From: Flavobacterium sp.
Lineage (GTDB): Bacteria > Bacteroidota > Bacteroidia > Flavobacteriales > Flavobacteriaceae
Length of the DNA: 64,000 nt
NCBI RefSeq assembly: GCF_027484945.1
Contig: NZ_JAIXRZ010000062.1
Location: forward strand, 17,759-81,758
Direction: 5' to 3'
Shown piece after piece: positions 1 through 8,109 of the stretch. A program made the position numbers and the translations under genes. The stretch's first letter is position 1; every line of letters starts with the position of its first letter. The notes beneath the pieces were generated by a model. That model had not been told where the DNA came from. It searched no databases and saw only the letters and a program-made list of their open reading frames with translations.

Positions 1-170
1 CATTAAATACGGCAAATACGATGGGAATTAAAGGTAAAGAGGTTACTCCCTTTATTTTAAAACATATTGCCGAACATACCCAAGGGGAGAGTTTAGAAGC
101 AAATATTGCATTAATAAAAAATAATGCAAAACTGGCCGCTGAACTGGCAGTTGCCTATTCGAAACTTTAA
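1..170 (+). CDS. psuG: Pseudouridine-5'-phosphate glycosidase, C-terminal end (partial)
   Basis: This is the last 55 codons of a gene that begins before the window; its frame opens at base 3 and stops with TAA at 168-170. The translated tail contains [20 protein letters not shown] and ends in [12 protein letters not shown]. This matches the conserved C-terminus of the PsuG/indigoidine synthase A family, in particular the VTPF-LL motif and the [12 protein letters not shown] segment. The family cleaves pseudouridine 5'-phosphate to ribose 5-phosphate and uracil. The assignment rests on family memory of a short fragment, and the catalytic part is not visible. Confidence 0.8.
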   Translation, partial: LNTANTMGIKGKEVTPFILKHIAEHTQGESLEANIALIKNNAKLAAELAVAYSKL

Positions 171-239
171 GGAGGCTTATTTAGTATTAAAAAGTTGTTA
201 TTTATTTTAAATCGTCCTCTTTAAGCCAAAAAACATTTG

Positions 240-247
240 TAATTTTG
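240..247 (+). promoter_or_regulatory. Probable -7 promoter element for lpd
   Basis: TAATTTTG matches the Bacteroidota -7 consensus TAnnTTTG. It lies about 40 bases before the lpd start codon, in the gap after psuG. No clear -33 TTG element is visible at the usual distance, so the call is modest. Confidence 0.45.
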
Positions 248-286
248 CCCTAGAATTGATAAAACACTTTAGAAAATTAGAACGAT

Positions 287-1690
287 ATGAGTCAGTTTGA
301 TGTTACTATAATTGGATCCGGTCCTGGAGGATATGTGGCGGCAATCCGATGTGCACAGTTAGGTTTTAAAACCGCAATTATTGAAAAATACAGCACCTTA
401 GGAGGGACTTGTTTAAATGTAGGTTGTATTCCCTCGAAGGCTTTATTAGCTTCTTCCCATCATTTTGAAGAATTGCAACATTTTGCTGATCATGGAATTG
501 AAGTAAGTGGTGCTATTTCGGTTAATCTTGCAAAAATGATTGAACGAAAACAACAAGTAGTCGAGCAAACGTGTGGCGGTATTAAATTCTTGATGGATAA
601 AAATAAAATTACCGTTTTTGAAGGTGTGGGCTCTTTTGTGGATGCAACCCATATTAATGTTGCAAAAAAAGATGGTTCAAATTCTGTATTGGAATCCAAG
701 TATACAATAATCGCTACAGGATCTAAACCTGCAACATTACCGTTTATTTCGATTGATAAAGAACGTATCATCACTTCTACTGAAGCATTGAAATTAAACG
801 AGATTCCAAAACATTTAGTAATTATTGGGGGTGGAGTTATCGGTATCGAATTGGGACAAGTGTATTTGCGATTGGGAGCTCAGGTTTCTGTTGTAGAGTA
901 TTTGGATCGAATTATTCCTAGTATGGATGCAGGTTTATCCAAAGAATTAACTAAAGTCTTGAAAAAGCAAGGCATGAAGTTTTACACTTCGCATAAAGTA
1001 AAAGAAGTTACCCGAAAAGGAAAGGCTGTAACGGTTAAAGCAGATGATGCTAAAGGAAATGAATTGGTACTCGAGGGCGATTACTGTTTAGTTGCAGTGG
1101 GTCGTCGTCCCTATACAGATGGATTAAATGCAGAAGCGGCCGGTGTTAAAATTACCGAACGTGGTCAAGTAGAAGTCAATGATCATTTGCAAACTACCGC
1201 TGCTAATATCTATGCTATAGGTGATGTTGTGCGAGGAGCAATGTTGGCTCACAAGGCAGAAGAAGAAGGAGTAATGGTGGCTGAATATTTGGCGGGTCAA
1301 CGTCCACATATTGACTATAATTTAATTCCAGGTGTGGTATATACCTGGCCTGAAGTGGCTGGTGTAGGAAAAACGGAAGAGCAATTGAAAGAAGCTGGAG
1401 TTGCCTATAAAGCAGGAAGTTTTCCTTTCAAAGCATTGGGTCGCGCACGCGCTAGCGCTGATTTAGACGGTTTTGTAAAGGTATTAGCCGATGCAAAAAC
1501 CGATGAGATTTTAGGTATGCACATGATTGGTGCCCGTTGTGCCGACCTTATAGCTGAAGCGGTTATAGCGATGGAATTCCGTGCTTCAGCAGAAGATTTA
1601 ACGCGAATGTCACATGCGCATCCAACCTTTGCTGAGGCGATAAAAGAAGCGGCATTGGCTGCTACCGAAAATCGAGCTCTACATGTGTAA
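287..1690 (+). CDS. lpdA: Dihydrolipoyl dehydrogenase (E3)
   Basis: FAD-dependent E3 subunit that reoxidises dihydrolipoamide in the 2-oxoacid dehydrogenase complexes and the glycine cleavage system, passing electrons to NAD+. The 467-residue protein has the normal family length. Visible motifs are the N-terminal FAD-binding GSGPGGY, the redox-active disulfide in GGTCLNVGCIPSK, the NAD-binding GGGVIGIELG, the second FAD motif around YAIGDVV, and the C-terminal active-site HAHPTFAEA. The gene stands alone, with a promoter-like element upstream and a strong terminator right after the stop. No E1 or E2 genes are nearby, so the complex it serves cannot be told from context. Confidence 0.95.
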   Translation: MSQFDVTIIGSGPGGYVAAIRCAQLGFKTAIIEKYSTLGGTCLNVGCIPSKALLASSHHFEELQHFADHGIEVSGAISVNLAKMIERKQQVVEQTCGGIKFLMDKNKITVFEGVGSFVDATHINVAKKDGSNSVLESKYTIIATGSKPATLPFISIDKERIITSTEALKLNEIPKHLVIIGGGVIGIELGQVYLRLGAQVSVVEYLDRIIPSMDAGLSKELTKVLKKQGMKFYTSHKVKEVTRKGKAVTVKADDAKGNELVLEGDYCLVAVGRRPYTDGLNAEAAGVKITERGQVEVNDHLQTTAANIYAIGDVVRGAMLAHKAEEEGVMVAEYLAGQRPHIDYNLIPGVVYTWPEVAGVGKTEEQLKEAGVAYKAGSFPFKALGRARASADLDGFVKVLADAKTDEILGMHMIGARCADLIAEAVIAMEFRASAEDLTRMSHAHPTFAEAIKEAALAATENRALHV

Positions 1691-1700
1691 ACATAAAAAA

Positions 1701-1726
1701 AATCCCGCTTTTAGCGGGATTTTTAT
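1701..1726. terminator. Bidirectional terminator between lpdA and the response regulator
   Basis: AATCCCGC (1701-1708) and GCGGGATT (1714-1721) form an 8-bp stem with a 5-base loop. An A run precedes it and a T run follows, so it can stop transcripts from both convergent genes. Confidence 0.85.
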
Positions 1727-1746
1727 TGCTAATTCCTTTAAAAAAA

Positions 1747-2142
1747 TTAATTGACAGAATCACAAATCGTATCAACCATTTCTTTTGTCATGGGTTTGTT
1801 TAAATAATTTTTAACGATAGGATATTTTTTAGCACGCTCAATATCATCATAATTGGCAGAGGATGTCATAATATAAATGCTAACATTTTCATTAAATGCC
1901 TTTGGGTTTTGTTGAATTTGATCTAAAAATCCAAATCCATTAAGAACAGGCATATTCAAATCTAAAAAGACAACAATTTTCTTATCAATTTGCTCAAGCA
2001 TTCCTGTTAATTTTTTTAGCGCAATTGTTGCATCATTATACAACGCTATAGAGGAAGTACATTTACCTAAATCCAAATACATTTTCCCAAGACGTAAAAA
2101 AATATCGTCGTCGTCAATAACAAAAAAGTTGGTGTTTTTCAT
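1747..2142 (-). CDS. Single-domain response regulator of the H-NOX operon
   Basis: CheY-like receiver domain with no output domain. The acidic pocket is VIDDDD near the N-terminus, the phosphoacceptor is the Asp in FLDLNMP, the conserved Ser/Thr is in IMTSSA, and the Lys is in LNKPM. An ORF extension exists upstream, but the ATG at 2142 is the better start (131 residues): it begins directly at the receiver fold and lies one base after the stop of the kinase gene (TAA-A-ATG), a typical coupled arrangement. It is the likely phosphorylation target of the neighbouring kinase. With no DNA-binding domain its output is probably through protein contact, possibly a phosphorelay. Confidence 0.85.
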   Translation of the reverse strand: MKNTNFFVIDDDDIFLRLGKMYLDLGKCTSSIALYNDATIALKKLTGMLEQIDKKIVVFLDLNMPVLNGFGFLDQIQQNPKAFNENVSIYIMTSSANYDDIERAKKYPIVKNYLNKPMTKEMVDTICDSVN

Positions 2143-2143
2143 T

Positions 2144-3265
2144 TTAAGCCATTTGCTGATTAGGCAAAGATAAGGTAAAAGTAGTTCCAATTCCTTTTTT
2201 TGAAATAACCGATACGGTTCCGTTTAAAAATCGAACCATTTCTTTTATAACGTACAATCCGATACCATTTCCTTGAGATTTTACTGAAGCCCTGTAAAAT
2301 AATTTAAAGATGTCTTTTAAGTTTTTCTCGTCAATTCCTTCTCCGTTGTCGCTAATTTCAATAACTAAATCATCGGACTTAACATGGATTTTAATTGCAA
2401 TAAATGAATTGTTTTCTGGTTTAGAATATTTAATTGCATTAGAAATTAAATTATTCAGGATTGTGCGAATTCTAAAAGAATCTGAAACCATAGGGGAATC
2501 TTCAATAATCGTTAAATTTAAGGGAATATTGGACTGATAAATAATTTGATAATTGGAATAGATCTCTTCAATCAAAGCTGTTATATCAATTTTAGATAAT
2601 TTTAGTTCGATTTTGTCATTCTTGGTCAGTTCGTTTAAATGGATAATCGTTCGGTCTAATTTTTTTAGCGTATGCAAAACATCGGGAAGATTTTCATGTA
2701 CTAATGAATCGGGTAGTTGAAGTAACCCAATACTTGCTAAAAGGGGTGCCCTAAAATCATGTGTTATTGCATAAATAATCGAATCCAACCGTTCGTTGAT
2801 TTTTTCCAACGTTTCATTTTTTTGCTTTAAATCTGCAATCATTTTGTTAGAGTCTTCCATTGATAATAGATTTTGATTCATCATCAAAATAGTATCAATA
2901 GCGGTATCGTGTAGTGCAAAATCAGTGACGACTAAGTTGTTTTCATTCATATTTTCCATGGCCATTAACCATGGAGATCCACAAAACCAAAGTTCATCAT
3001 CCAACTCATGATGAATAATAAATTGTCCCTTAAAGCGAAGGGTGTTTGGACTGTTTTTTAATTCAATAATAAATACTTGATTGCTAAATTCAACAATCGA
3101 ATCAAACGAATACGTAACCCCGAAATTTGGTCGAATAAATCGGAAATAGGTTTCAAAAGAACCTTCCGCACTCAATAATTTTTCCATACTAGGTCCGCGC
3201 TCAATGATCAACAAATCACGATCGAGACGTAAAAAAAATGGAAATAGTTTTTTGAGTGTTTGCAT
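2144..3265 (-). CDS. HNOBA-domain sensor histidine kinase
   Basis: Cytoplasmic sensor kinase of 373 residues with no membrane segment. Residues 1 to about 125 look like the heme-NO-binding-associated (HNOBA) PAS-like domain, with RFIRPNFG, LRFKGQ and the HD near position 119. A coiled coil follows at about 130-160, then the dimerisation and phosphoacceptor motif THDFRAPL. The HATPase domain shows the N box NNLISNAIKYS, G1 DNGEGID and G2 GNGIGL. HNOBA domains are known partners of stand-alone H-NOX sensors, and an H-NOX gene lies 17 bases upstream. The inferred chain is NO, H-NOX, kinase, response regulator. Confidence 0.85.
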   Translation of the reverse strand: MQTLKKLFPFFLRLDRDLLIIERGPSMEKLLSAEGSFETYFRFIRPNFGVTYSFDSIVEFSNQVFIIELKNSPNTLRFKGQFIIHHELDDELWFCGSPWLMAMENMNENNLVVTDFALHDTAIDTILMMNQNLLSMEDSNKMIADLKQKNETLEKINERLDSIIYAITHDFRAPLLASIGLLQLPDSLVHENLPDVLHTLKKLDRTIIHLNELTKNDKIELKLSKIDITALIEEIYSNYQIIYQSNIPLNLTIIEDSPMVSDSFRIRTILNNLISNAIKYSKPENNSFIAIKIHVKSDDLVIEISDNGEGIDEKNLKDIFKLFYRASVKSQGNGIGLYVIKEMVRFLNGTVSVISKKGIGTTFTLSLPNQQMA

Positions 3266-3282
3266 ATGCTAATCAAAAAGAT

Positions 3283-3828
3283 TTAAAAAATAATTTCAAA
3301 TACATTTTTGTGATAGTCATCTTCGTTTCCTATTTCGATCATTGTAATCGTACATTCGGAGTCAAAGAAGATTTTTAATCCTTCTAATATACCTGTAACA
3401 AAAGGGTATAAGCCAGGTCGTTTCGAATAATAATTTAAATGAATCGTAGTTTCATTCAGTTGATTTACTTTGAATTCTGGGGGTACAATATTTGGGTAAT
3501 AAAGCATTACACGACTGTGAAAATTCGGAAGTTGAATTAAAAATTCCCGTAAATCATTTCCAACTGATCGTAATAAAACCTCATACTTCTGTTTGGCAAT
3601 GGTTAATACCCAGTATTTACCAAATTCAAATAAAATATCGTTTAGATCAATGTTTAATATTTTCGAGGCGTTGATCGCCAAATCATAGGTAATACTATCC
3701 GAATAGTTTTGATTGTTGTAGAAGGTGGTATCTTGGCAGTTTGCTGCAATTCGAATTTCTTCCCATGCGTCATTTCCAAAACGTTCAATGATTAATCCTT
3801 CTATCGCTTGATTAACAACTCCATGCAT
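3283..3828 (-). CDS. H-NOX heme nitric-oxide sensor protein
   Basis: Stand-alone H-NOX (heme-nitric oxide/oxygen binding) protein of 181 residues, the usual family size. It starts MHGVVN, like most members (M-x-G-x-x-N). The proximal heme ligand is His104 in NFHSRV. The Y-x-S-x-R motif that holds the heme propionates is residues 133-137 (YYSKR). Bacterial H-NOX proteins of this type bind NO and regulate a co-encoded kinase. It is the first gene of a three-gene operon with the HNOBA kinase and the receiver protein. Whether it also binds O2 depends on a distal Tyr that cannot be judged without alignment. Confidence 0.88.
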   Translation of the reverse strand: MHGVVNQAIEGLIIERFGNDAWEEIRIAANCQDTTFYNNQNYSDSITYDLAINASKILNIDLNDILFEFGKYWVLTIAKQKYEVLLRSVGNDLREFLIQLPNFHSRVMLYYPNIVPPEFKVNQLNETTIHLNYYSKRPGLYPFVTGILEGLKIFFDSECTITMIEIGNEDDYHKNVFEIIF

Positions 3829-4029
3829 AATTGAATGATTTTTCTTAAAATTAAATTAAATTAATCGAATAACCTAATTTTAGTATGATTATTTAAGTAA
3901 ACAAATGTTAAAATATAAAAAATGCAGGATTTTTGTTAAATTGTTAAACTGCTATTTGGCGTAATTGTCTGAAAATTAGACAGCGAAACAATTTATGTTG
4001 TGTACTATAAATTAATAGGAGTTAAGCAA

Positions 4030-4911
4030 CTAGTTTTTTATTTGAAGTTCTTGCGTGGGTCGATTGTTCCAATTGCGCTCCAATTGCTCTAAAAGCAAAA
4101 AATACTGTGAGCCTGCAGATGCATTATCGGCGACTACTTTACACCACGTTTTAAATGGTTCTTCCTTCTTTTGAAGGTAAAAATAATACGCCATACTCGC
4201 GCCGATCTCACTTTTTAAATTCGCATCTTGTGTTCGCTCTAAACATTGCTGATACGTTTTCTCTGCCATTGTAGTCATCCCCGAATTTAAAAACGCAAAG
4301 GCCAATTCTTTATAAAACAAAGGTTCGTTTGGGTTGTGTTCCATCGCTTTTGGAAGTAATGCGATGGTTAGGTCATATCGGCGTTGGCCATTGTAACAAT
4401 AGGCTAATTGGATTTCGAGATCCGGGAAATGTGCTTGTTGTTGGTGCAATTGTTCTAAAAACGGTTGTGCGCGCTCAAATTCACGATCATCATTTAGATA
4501 TTTACCCGTTAAAAAAAGACGTTGTTCGGACGTGTATTGATAATAAGCTACACTATTGGGTTGAATTGGAAGGTTCAATAGTGCACAATGCTCATTGTTG
4601 AGTTCGGCCAACTTAAAATTGTAAGCTCTACCTAATCGGATGCGATGCAATTCATTGGTGTCAATACCATCTGAAATCAATTCATTGTTGGGTCCAAAGT
4701 GAAAGCTTTTTTCGTAATGTGCAAAAATTCCTTCTTTGGGGTCTAAATAAATATATGCAGCAACAAAGCTACCGTTAGTTTTTAAAGAAGGGAAGGCTAC
4801 ATGCCGGTTTACTAAATCGGCATAATGCTTATCAAACACTAAAGAAGGTGTTTGCTGTGAATACAAATTTTGGATTACTGTTATAAAAAAAAGAGCAATT
4901 AGTTTCTTCAT
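4030..4911 (-). CDS. Secreted TPR-repeat protein, function unknown
   Basis: A 293-residue protein with an N-terminal signal peptide (KKLIALFFITVIQNLYS, cleavage likely before QQ). The C-terminal half, from about residue 135, contains helix-turn-helix repeats of TPR type, for example QLAYCYNGQRRYDLTIALL and ELAFAFLNSGMTTMAEKTY. The first half is not recognised. TPR units usually scaffold protein complexes, here probably in the periplasm. The start codon overlaps the stop of the DoxX-like gene by four bases (ATGA), so the two genes are probably co-transcribed. Confidence 0.6.
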   Translation of the reverse strand: MKKLIALFFITVIQNLYSQQTPSLVFDKHYADLVNRHVAFPSLKTNGSFVAAYIYLDPKEGIFAHYEKSFHFGPNNELISDGIDTNELHRIRLGRAYNFKLAELNNEHCALLNLPIQPNSVAYYQYTSEQRLFLTGKYLNDDREFERAQPFLEQLHQQQAHFPDLEIQLAYCYNGQRRYDLTIALLPKAMEHNPNEPLFYKELAFAFLNSGMTTMAEKTYQQCLERTQDANLKSEIGASMAYYFYLQKKEEPFKTWCKVVADNASAGSQYFLLLEQLERNWNNRPTQELQIKN

Positions 4912-5288
4912 GGTTGAAATGAAAACAATTCACGGTAATGCGCGCGCTGCTGAAAAAGTAGAAATAGATTGGCGCCCAATACAAAAAAGGCAATAGCAAG
5001 ATTGGCGCGATCAATACAAAGATGGATAAAAAAGATATTTATTGCTATTGGAAATAACACTAAGGGAACTAAACGGGGAAATTTATTGCTAAGTAAAAAT
5101 AGGCCACAAATCAATTCTAAACTTTTTACCAATGGATAAAGGTAGCTGGAGGCAATAAACCCTGCATTCAATGTTGCTATTGCTCTATTCGGCTCCTCCG
5201 TACTCGATAAATTAAAAAAGTAGGCAATCGATGCAAACACCATTAAGCCTCCATAAAGCATACGAATAACAATTCCCGTAATTTTCAT
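4908..5288 (-). CDS. DoxX-like inner-membrane protein
   Basis: Small hydrophobic protein of 126 residues with about four membrane helices (MLYGGLMVFASIAYFF, a helix around LELICGLFLL, one around VLFPIAINIFFIHL and the last at AIAFFVLGANLFLLF). This pattern fits the DoxX/DoxX-like family. The open frame begins at a TTG at 5300; the ATG at 5288 is the more likely start. Its end overlaps the TPR gene start by four bases. No biochemical role can be inferred from sequence alone. Confidence 0.6.
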   Translation of the reverse strand: MKITGIVIRMLYGGLMVFASIAYFFNLSSTEEPNRAIATLNAGFIASSYLYPLVKSLELICGLFLLSNKFPRLVPLVLFPIAINIFFIHLCIDRANLAIAFFVLGANLFLLFQQRAHYRELFSFQP

Positions 5289-5479
5289 AATTAAGTGCAA
5301 TTGGTTTCTTCAAAAGTATAAAAAAATAGATAATCTCAATACTCATTTTTGGTTTTATAGGGCTTATGCCTTGCAATGGTTAAATAAAAACTGCAACTAT
5401 TTTTTTCGTATGACATATTTTTAAAAACAGTATCCCGTTTTAAAGGAGTTGTTGCATTTTTAATCCCAAAAAAAGAGTG

Positions 5480-5487
5480 TATTTTTG
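5480..5487 (+). promoter_or_regulatory. -7 promoter element for pabB
   Basis: TATTTTTG matches TAnnTTTG and ends only 5 bases before the pabB ATG, so any leader on this transcript would be very short. Confidence 0.5.
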
Positions 5488-5492
5488 ACCCT

Positions 5493-6785
5493 ATGCGAAC
5501 GTATCAAGAACATTTACTCGAAAATCCCGAAAAATCCAAAGCGCAATTGTTGCAATGGGCACAATCGTTTCGTGAGGTGGTTTTACTGGATTCCAATCAA
5601 TATCCGCAAACCTATAGTTCGTTTGACTGGTTATTGGCAGTTGATGCGTTTACTTCGATACAAACCGATTACCATCAGGCTTTTGATAATTTGCATCAGT
5701 ACCAATCCCAAACGCGCGATTGGCTAGTAGGATATTTGACCTATGATTTAAAGAATGCAACCGAAAAATTAGATTCGCAAAACGCGGATTGTCTGGGCTT
5801 TCCCGATTTGTTTTTTTTCCAACCTAAGAAAATATTTTGCTGTAAAGGTAATATTCTAACGGTTTCGTATTTGTATTGCTGCGATGATGAACTTGAATCT
5901 GATTGGCTTTCGGTCCTTCAAATGGATATCGAATTGCAAGCTAAGGTAAGTCCACTAGCGATACAACAACGAATTACAGCATCAGAGTACGAACTTCGAT
6001 TTGGAAAATTACAAGATTATATTCAGCGCGGATCGATTTATGAGGCCAATTTTTGTATGGAGTTTTTTGCCCAACCCGCAGTTATCGAACCTCGGGTAGT
6101 TTATCAAAAATTGAATGCGCTTTCAGCTCCTCCTTTTGCTGTCTTTTTTAAAAAGGATTCCCAGTATTTGCTTTCGGCCTCTCCTGAACGTTATTTGCGC
6201 AAAGAAGGAAATAAAATCATTTCTCAACCGATCAAAGGAACTGCAAAACGCAGTGACGATATGCAATACGATGCGCTATTAAAAGCAGCTTTGGAGGTTA
6301 ATGCTAAAGAACGTTCGGAGAATATTATGATTGTGGATTTGGTTCGAAATGATTTATCCCGAACTGCAACGAAAGATTCTGTGCATGTGGAAGAATTGTG
6401 TGCCGTGTATTCTTTTAAACAAGTCCACCAAATGATTTCGACAATTGTTGCCGAAGTAAATCCATCAATTGCTCCTGTTGATATAATTAAATCAACTTTT
6501 CCCATGGGTAGTATGACGGGTGCCCCCAAAATTTCTGCTATACAAATCATAGAGGAGTTGGAGTCAACAAAACGCGGAGTTTACAGTGGAGCTGTTGGAT
6601 ATTTTACACCCGAAGGAGATTTTGATTTCAATGTAGTGATTCGCAGTATTTTGTATAATGCGCGCAACCACTATTTATCTTTTTCAGTGGGTAGTGCAGT
6701 TACTGCTAAAGCAAATGCAGCCGAGGAATATGCAGAATGTTTGCTTAAAGCAAAAGCGATGCGTGAAGTATTGGGTGATCATTAA
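5493..6785 (+). CDS. pabB: Aminodeoxychorismate synthase component I
   Basis: Chorismate-using enzyme that makes 4-amino-4-deoxychorismate for p-aminobenzoate and folate. The 430-residue chain keeps the chorismate-binding core: SASPERYL, the PIKGT motif, LVRNDLSR, the MIST segment, and the GSMTGAPK and GVYSGAVGY signatures. Lys in PIKGT, rather than the Ala found in anthranilate synthase, supports aminodeoxychorismate synthase. No glutamine amidotransferase partner (PabA) is adjacent. The tilS start lies 16 bases after its stop, inside the same transcription unit or from an internal promoter. Confidence 0.88.
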   Translation: MRTYQEHLLENPEKSKAQLLQWAQSFREVVLLDSNQYPQTYSSFDWLLAVDAFTSIQTDYHQAFDNLHQYQSQTRDWLVGYLTYDLKNATEKLDSQNADCLGFPDLFFFQPKKIFCCKGNILTVSYLYCCDDELESDWLSVLQMDIELQAKVSPLAIQQRITASEYELRFGKLQDYIQRGSIYEANFCMEFFAQPAVIEPRVVYQKLNALSAPPFAVFFKKDSQYLLSASPERYLRKEGNKIISQPIKGTAKRSDDMQYDALLKAALEVNAKERSENIMIVDLVRNDLSRTATKDSVHVEELCAVYSFKQVHQMISTIVAEVNPSIAPVDIIKSTFPMGSMTGAPKISAIQIIEELESTKRGVYSGAVGYFTPEGDFDFNVVIRSILYNARNHYLSFSVGSAVTAKANAAEEYAECLLKAKAMREVLGDH

Positions 6786-6798
6786 TTCTGTATCTTTG
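6771..6798 (+). promoter_or_regulatory. Promoter candidate for tilS, possibly leaderless
   Basis: TTG (6771-6773), a 17-base gap and TATCTTTG (6791-6798) match the Bacteroidota -33/-7 pattern. The -7 element ends three bases before the tilS ATG at 6802, so initiation would fall at or next to the start codon. Confidence 0.45.
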
Positions 6799-6801
6799 AA
6801 A

Positions 6802-8109
6802 ATGCTGCATTCGTTTCAAAATCATATTCGTCAACACCTTCCGTTTTTAGAAACGAAAAAATTAATTATTGCAGTCAGTGGAGGTATCGATAGTATGGTG
6901 TTGTTGCATTTATGCCAGGAATTGAATTGTACGCTGGCAGTTGCACACTGCAATTTTAGTTTGCGGGATGTTGAAAGTGATGCGGATGAAATCTTTGTTA
7001 GAGACTATTGTCAAGTTCATAAAATTCCTTTTTTTTTAAATCGATTTTCTACAGCAGCATTTGCAAAAACGATGGGCCTATCCATTCAAATGACAGCACG
7101 TCAGCTGCGTTACGATTGGTTTGAAACCCTTCGTGTACGTGAAGGATTTGATTATGTTTTAACCGCACATCAAGCCGATGATGTAGTCGAAACATTTATG
7201 ATTAATCTCACGCGAGGCACGGGTATCGAAGGTCTTGCGGGTATACCTATACAAAATGGTGTTGTGGTGCGCCCTCTATTATCGTTTTCGCGTAATGAAA
7301 TTGAAAAATATGCTGCGGAACATTTGATTTCTTGGCGTGAAGATTCGAGTAATAGTGAAAATTATTACCAGCGCAATAGGATTCGGCATGAAGTGTTACC
7401 AGTATTAAAAGCTATGAATCCTTCATTTTTAGAAAATTTTCAAAAAACAATGGATTATGTTCAGGATACCAAGAACATGGTCAATTGGGCAATCGATGCG
7501 TTTTTAGAAAAAGCAGTACGGCAACATGGGCAAGAATTTCATTTGGATTTAAATCTGTTAAATGCGTTACCAGCTCCCCGTGCAGTATTGTATTATTGGT
7601 TGAAAAAGTACGGATTTACAGCGTGGGACGATGTGTATCGTTTAACGGAAGCTGCAACAGGAAAACAAATTTTTTCTCCTGATTTTACGTTATTAAAAAA
7701 CCGCACACATTTAATTTTACATGCGCGCCAAACGATTTCGTATCCACCGGTTTTAATTGAAAAAACTACCACTGCAATTGATTTTCCTATAAAATTAGCT
7801 TTTTGTAACCAAAGTGACCTTTCAATAACCGATGCAAATACTATCTTTGTCGATGCTGATTTATTACAATATCCCTTAGTTTTACGAAGGTGGGAGGAAG
7901 GAGATGTTTTTAAGCCTTTTGGATTGAAGGGTATGAAGAAATTGAGCAAATATTTTAAAGACGAGAAATTTAGTTTGATTGATAAAGAGCGGCAATGGTT
8001 ATTGTGCTCCGAAAATACAATTGTTTGGGTTGTTGGCAAACGCACTGATGACCGATTCAAGATTACCAATAATACCATTAATAAACTCAAAATTACCTAT
8101 TCAGAATGA
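6802..8109 (+). CDS. tilS: tRNA(Ile)-lysidine synthase
   Basis: Converts C34 of the CAU-anticodon isoleucine tRNA to lysidine, so that it reads AUA. The N-terminal PP-loop ATPase motif SGGIDS lies near residue 22, followed by HCNF and the HQADDVVETF segment conserved in TilS. The C-terminal part contains the tRNA-binding TilS_C region (RRWEEGDVFKPFGLKGMKKL). The open frame extends 48 codons upstream into pabB, but the ATG at 6802 starts directly before the PP-loop domain and gives a normal 435-residue protein. The stop overlaps the dsbD start by four bases. Confidence 0.92.
   Translation: MLHSFQNHIRQHLPFLETKKLIIAVSGGIDSMVLLHLCQELNCTLAVAHCNFSLRDVESDADEIFVRDYCQVHKIPFFLNRFSTAAFAKTMGLSIQMTARQLRYDWFETLRVREGFDYVLTAHQADDVVETFMINLTRGTGIEGLAGIPIQNGVVVRPLLSFSRNEIEKYAAEHLISWREDSSNSENYYQRNRIRHEVLPVLKAMNPSFLENFQKTMDYVQDTKNMVNWAIDAFLEKAVRQHGQEFHLDLNLLNALPAPRAVLYYWLKKYGFTAWDDVYRLTEAATGKQIFSPDFTLLKNRTHLILHARQTISYPPVLIEKTTTAIDFPIKLAFCNQSDLSITDANTIFVDADLLQYPLVLRRWEEGDVFKPFGLKGMKKLSKYFKDEKFSLIDKERQWLLCSENTIVWVVGKRTDDRFKITNNTINKLKITYSE

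Noticed and set aside
5485..5727. Extra short open frames inside pabB, dsbD, dnaK, gyrA and other genes
   Set aside because: They are shadows of the clear long genes on other frames, without families or start signals.
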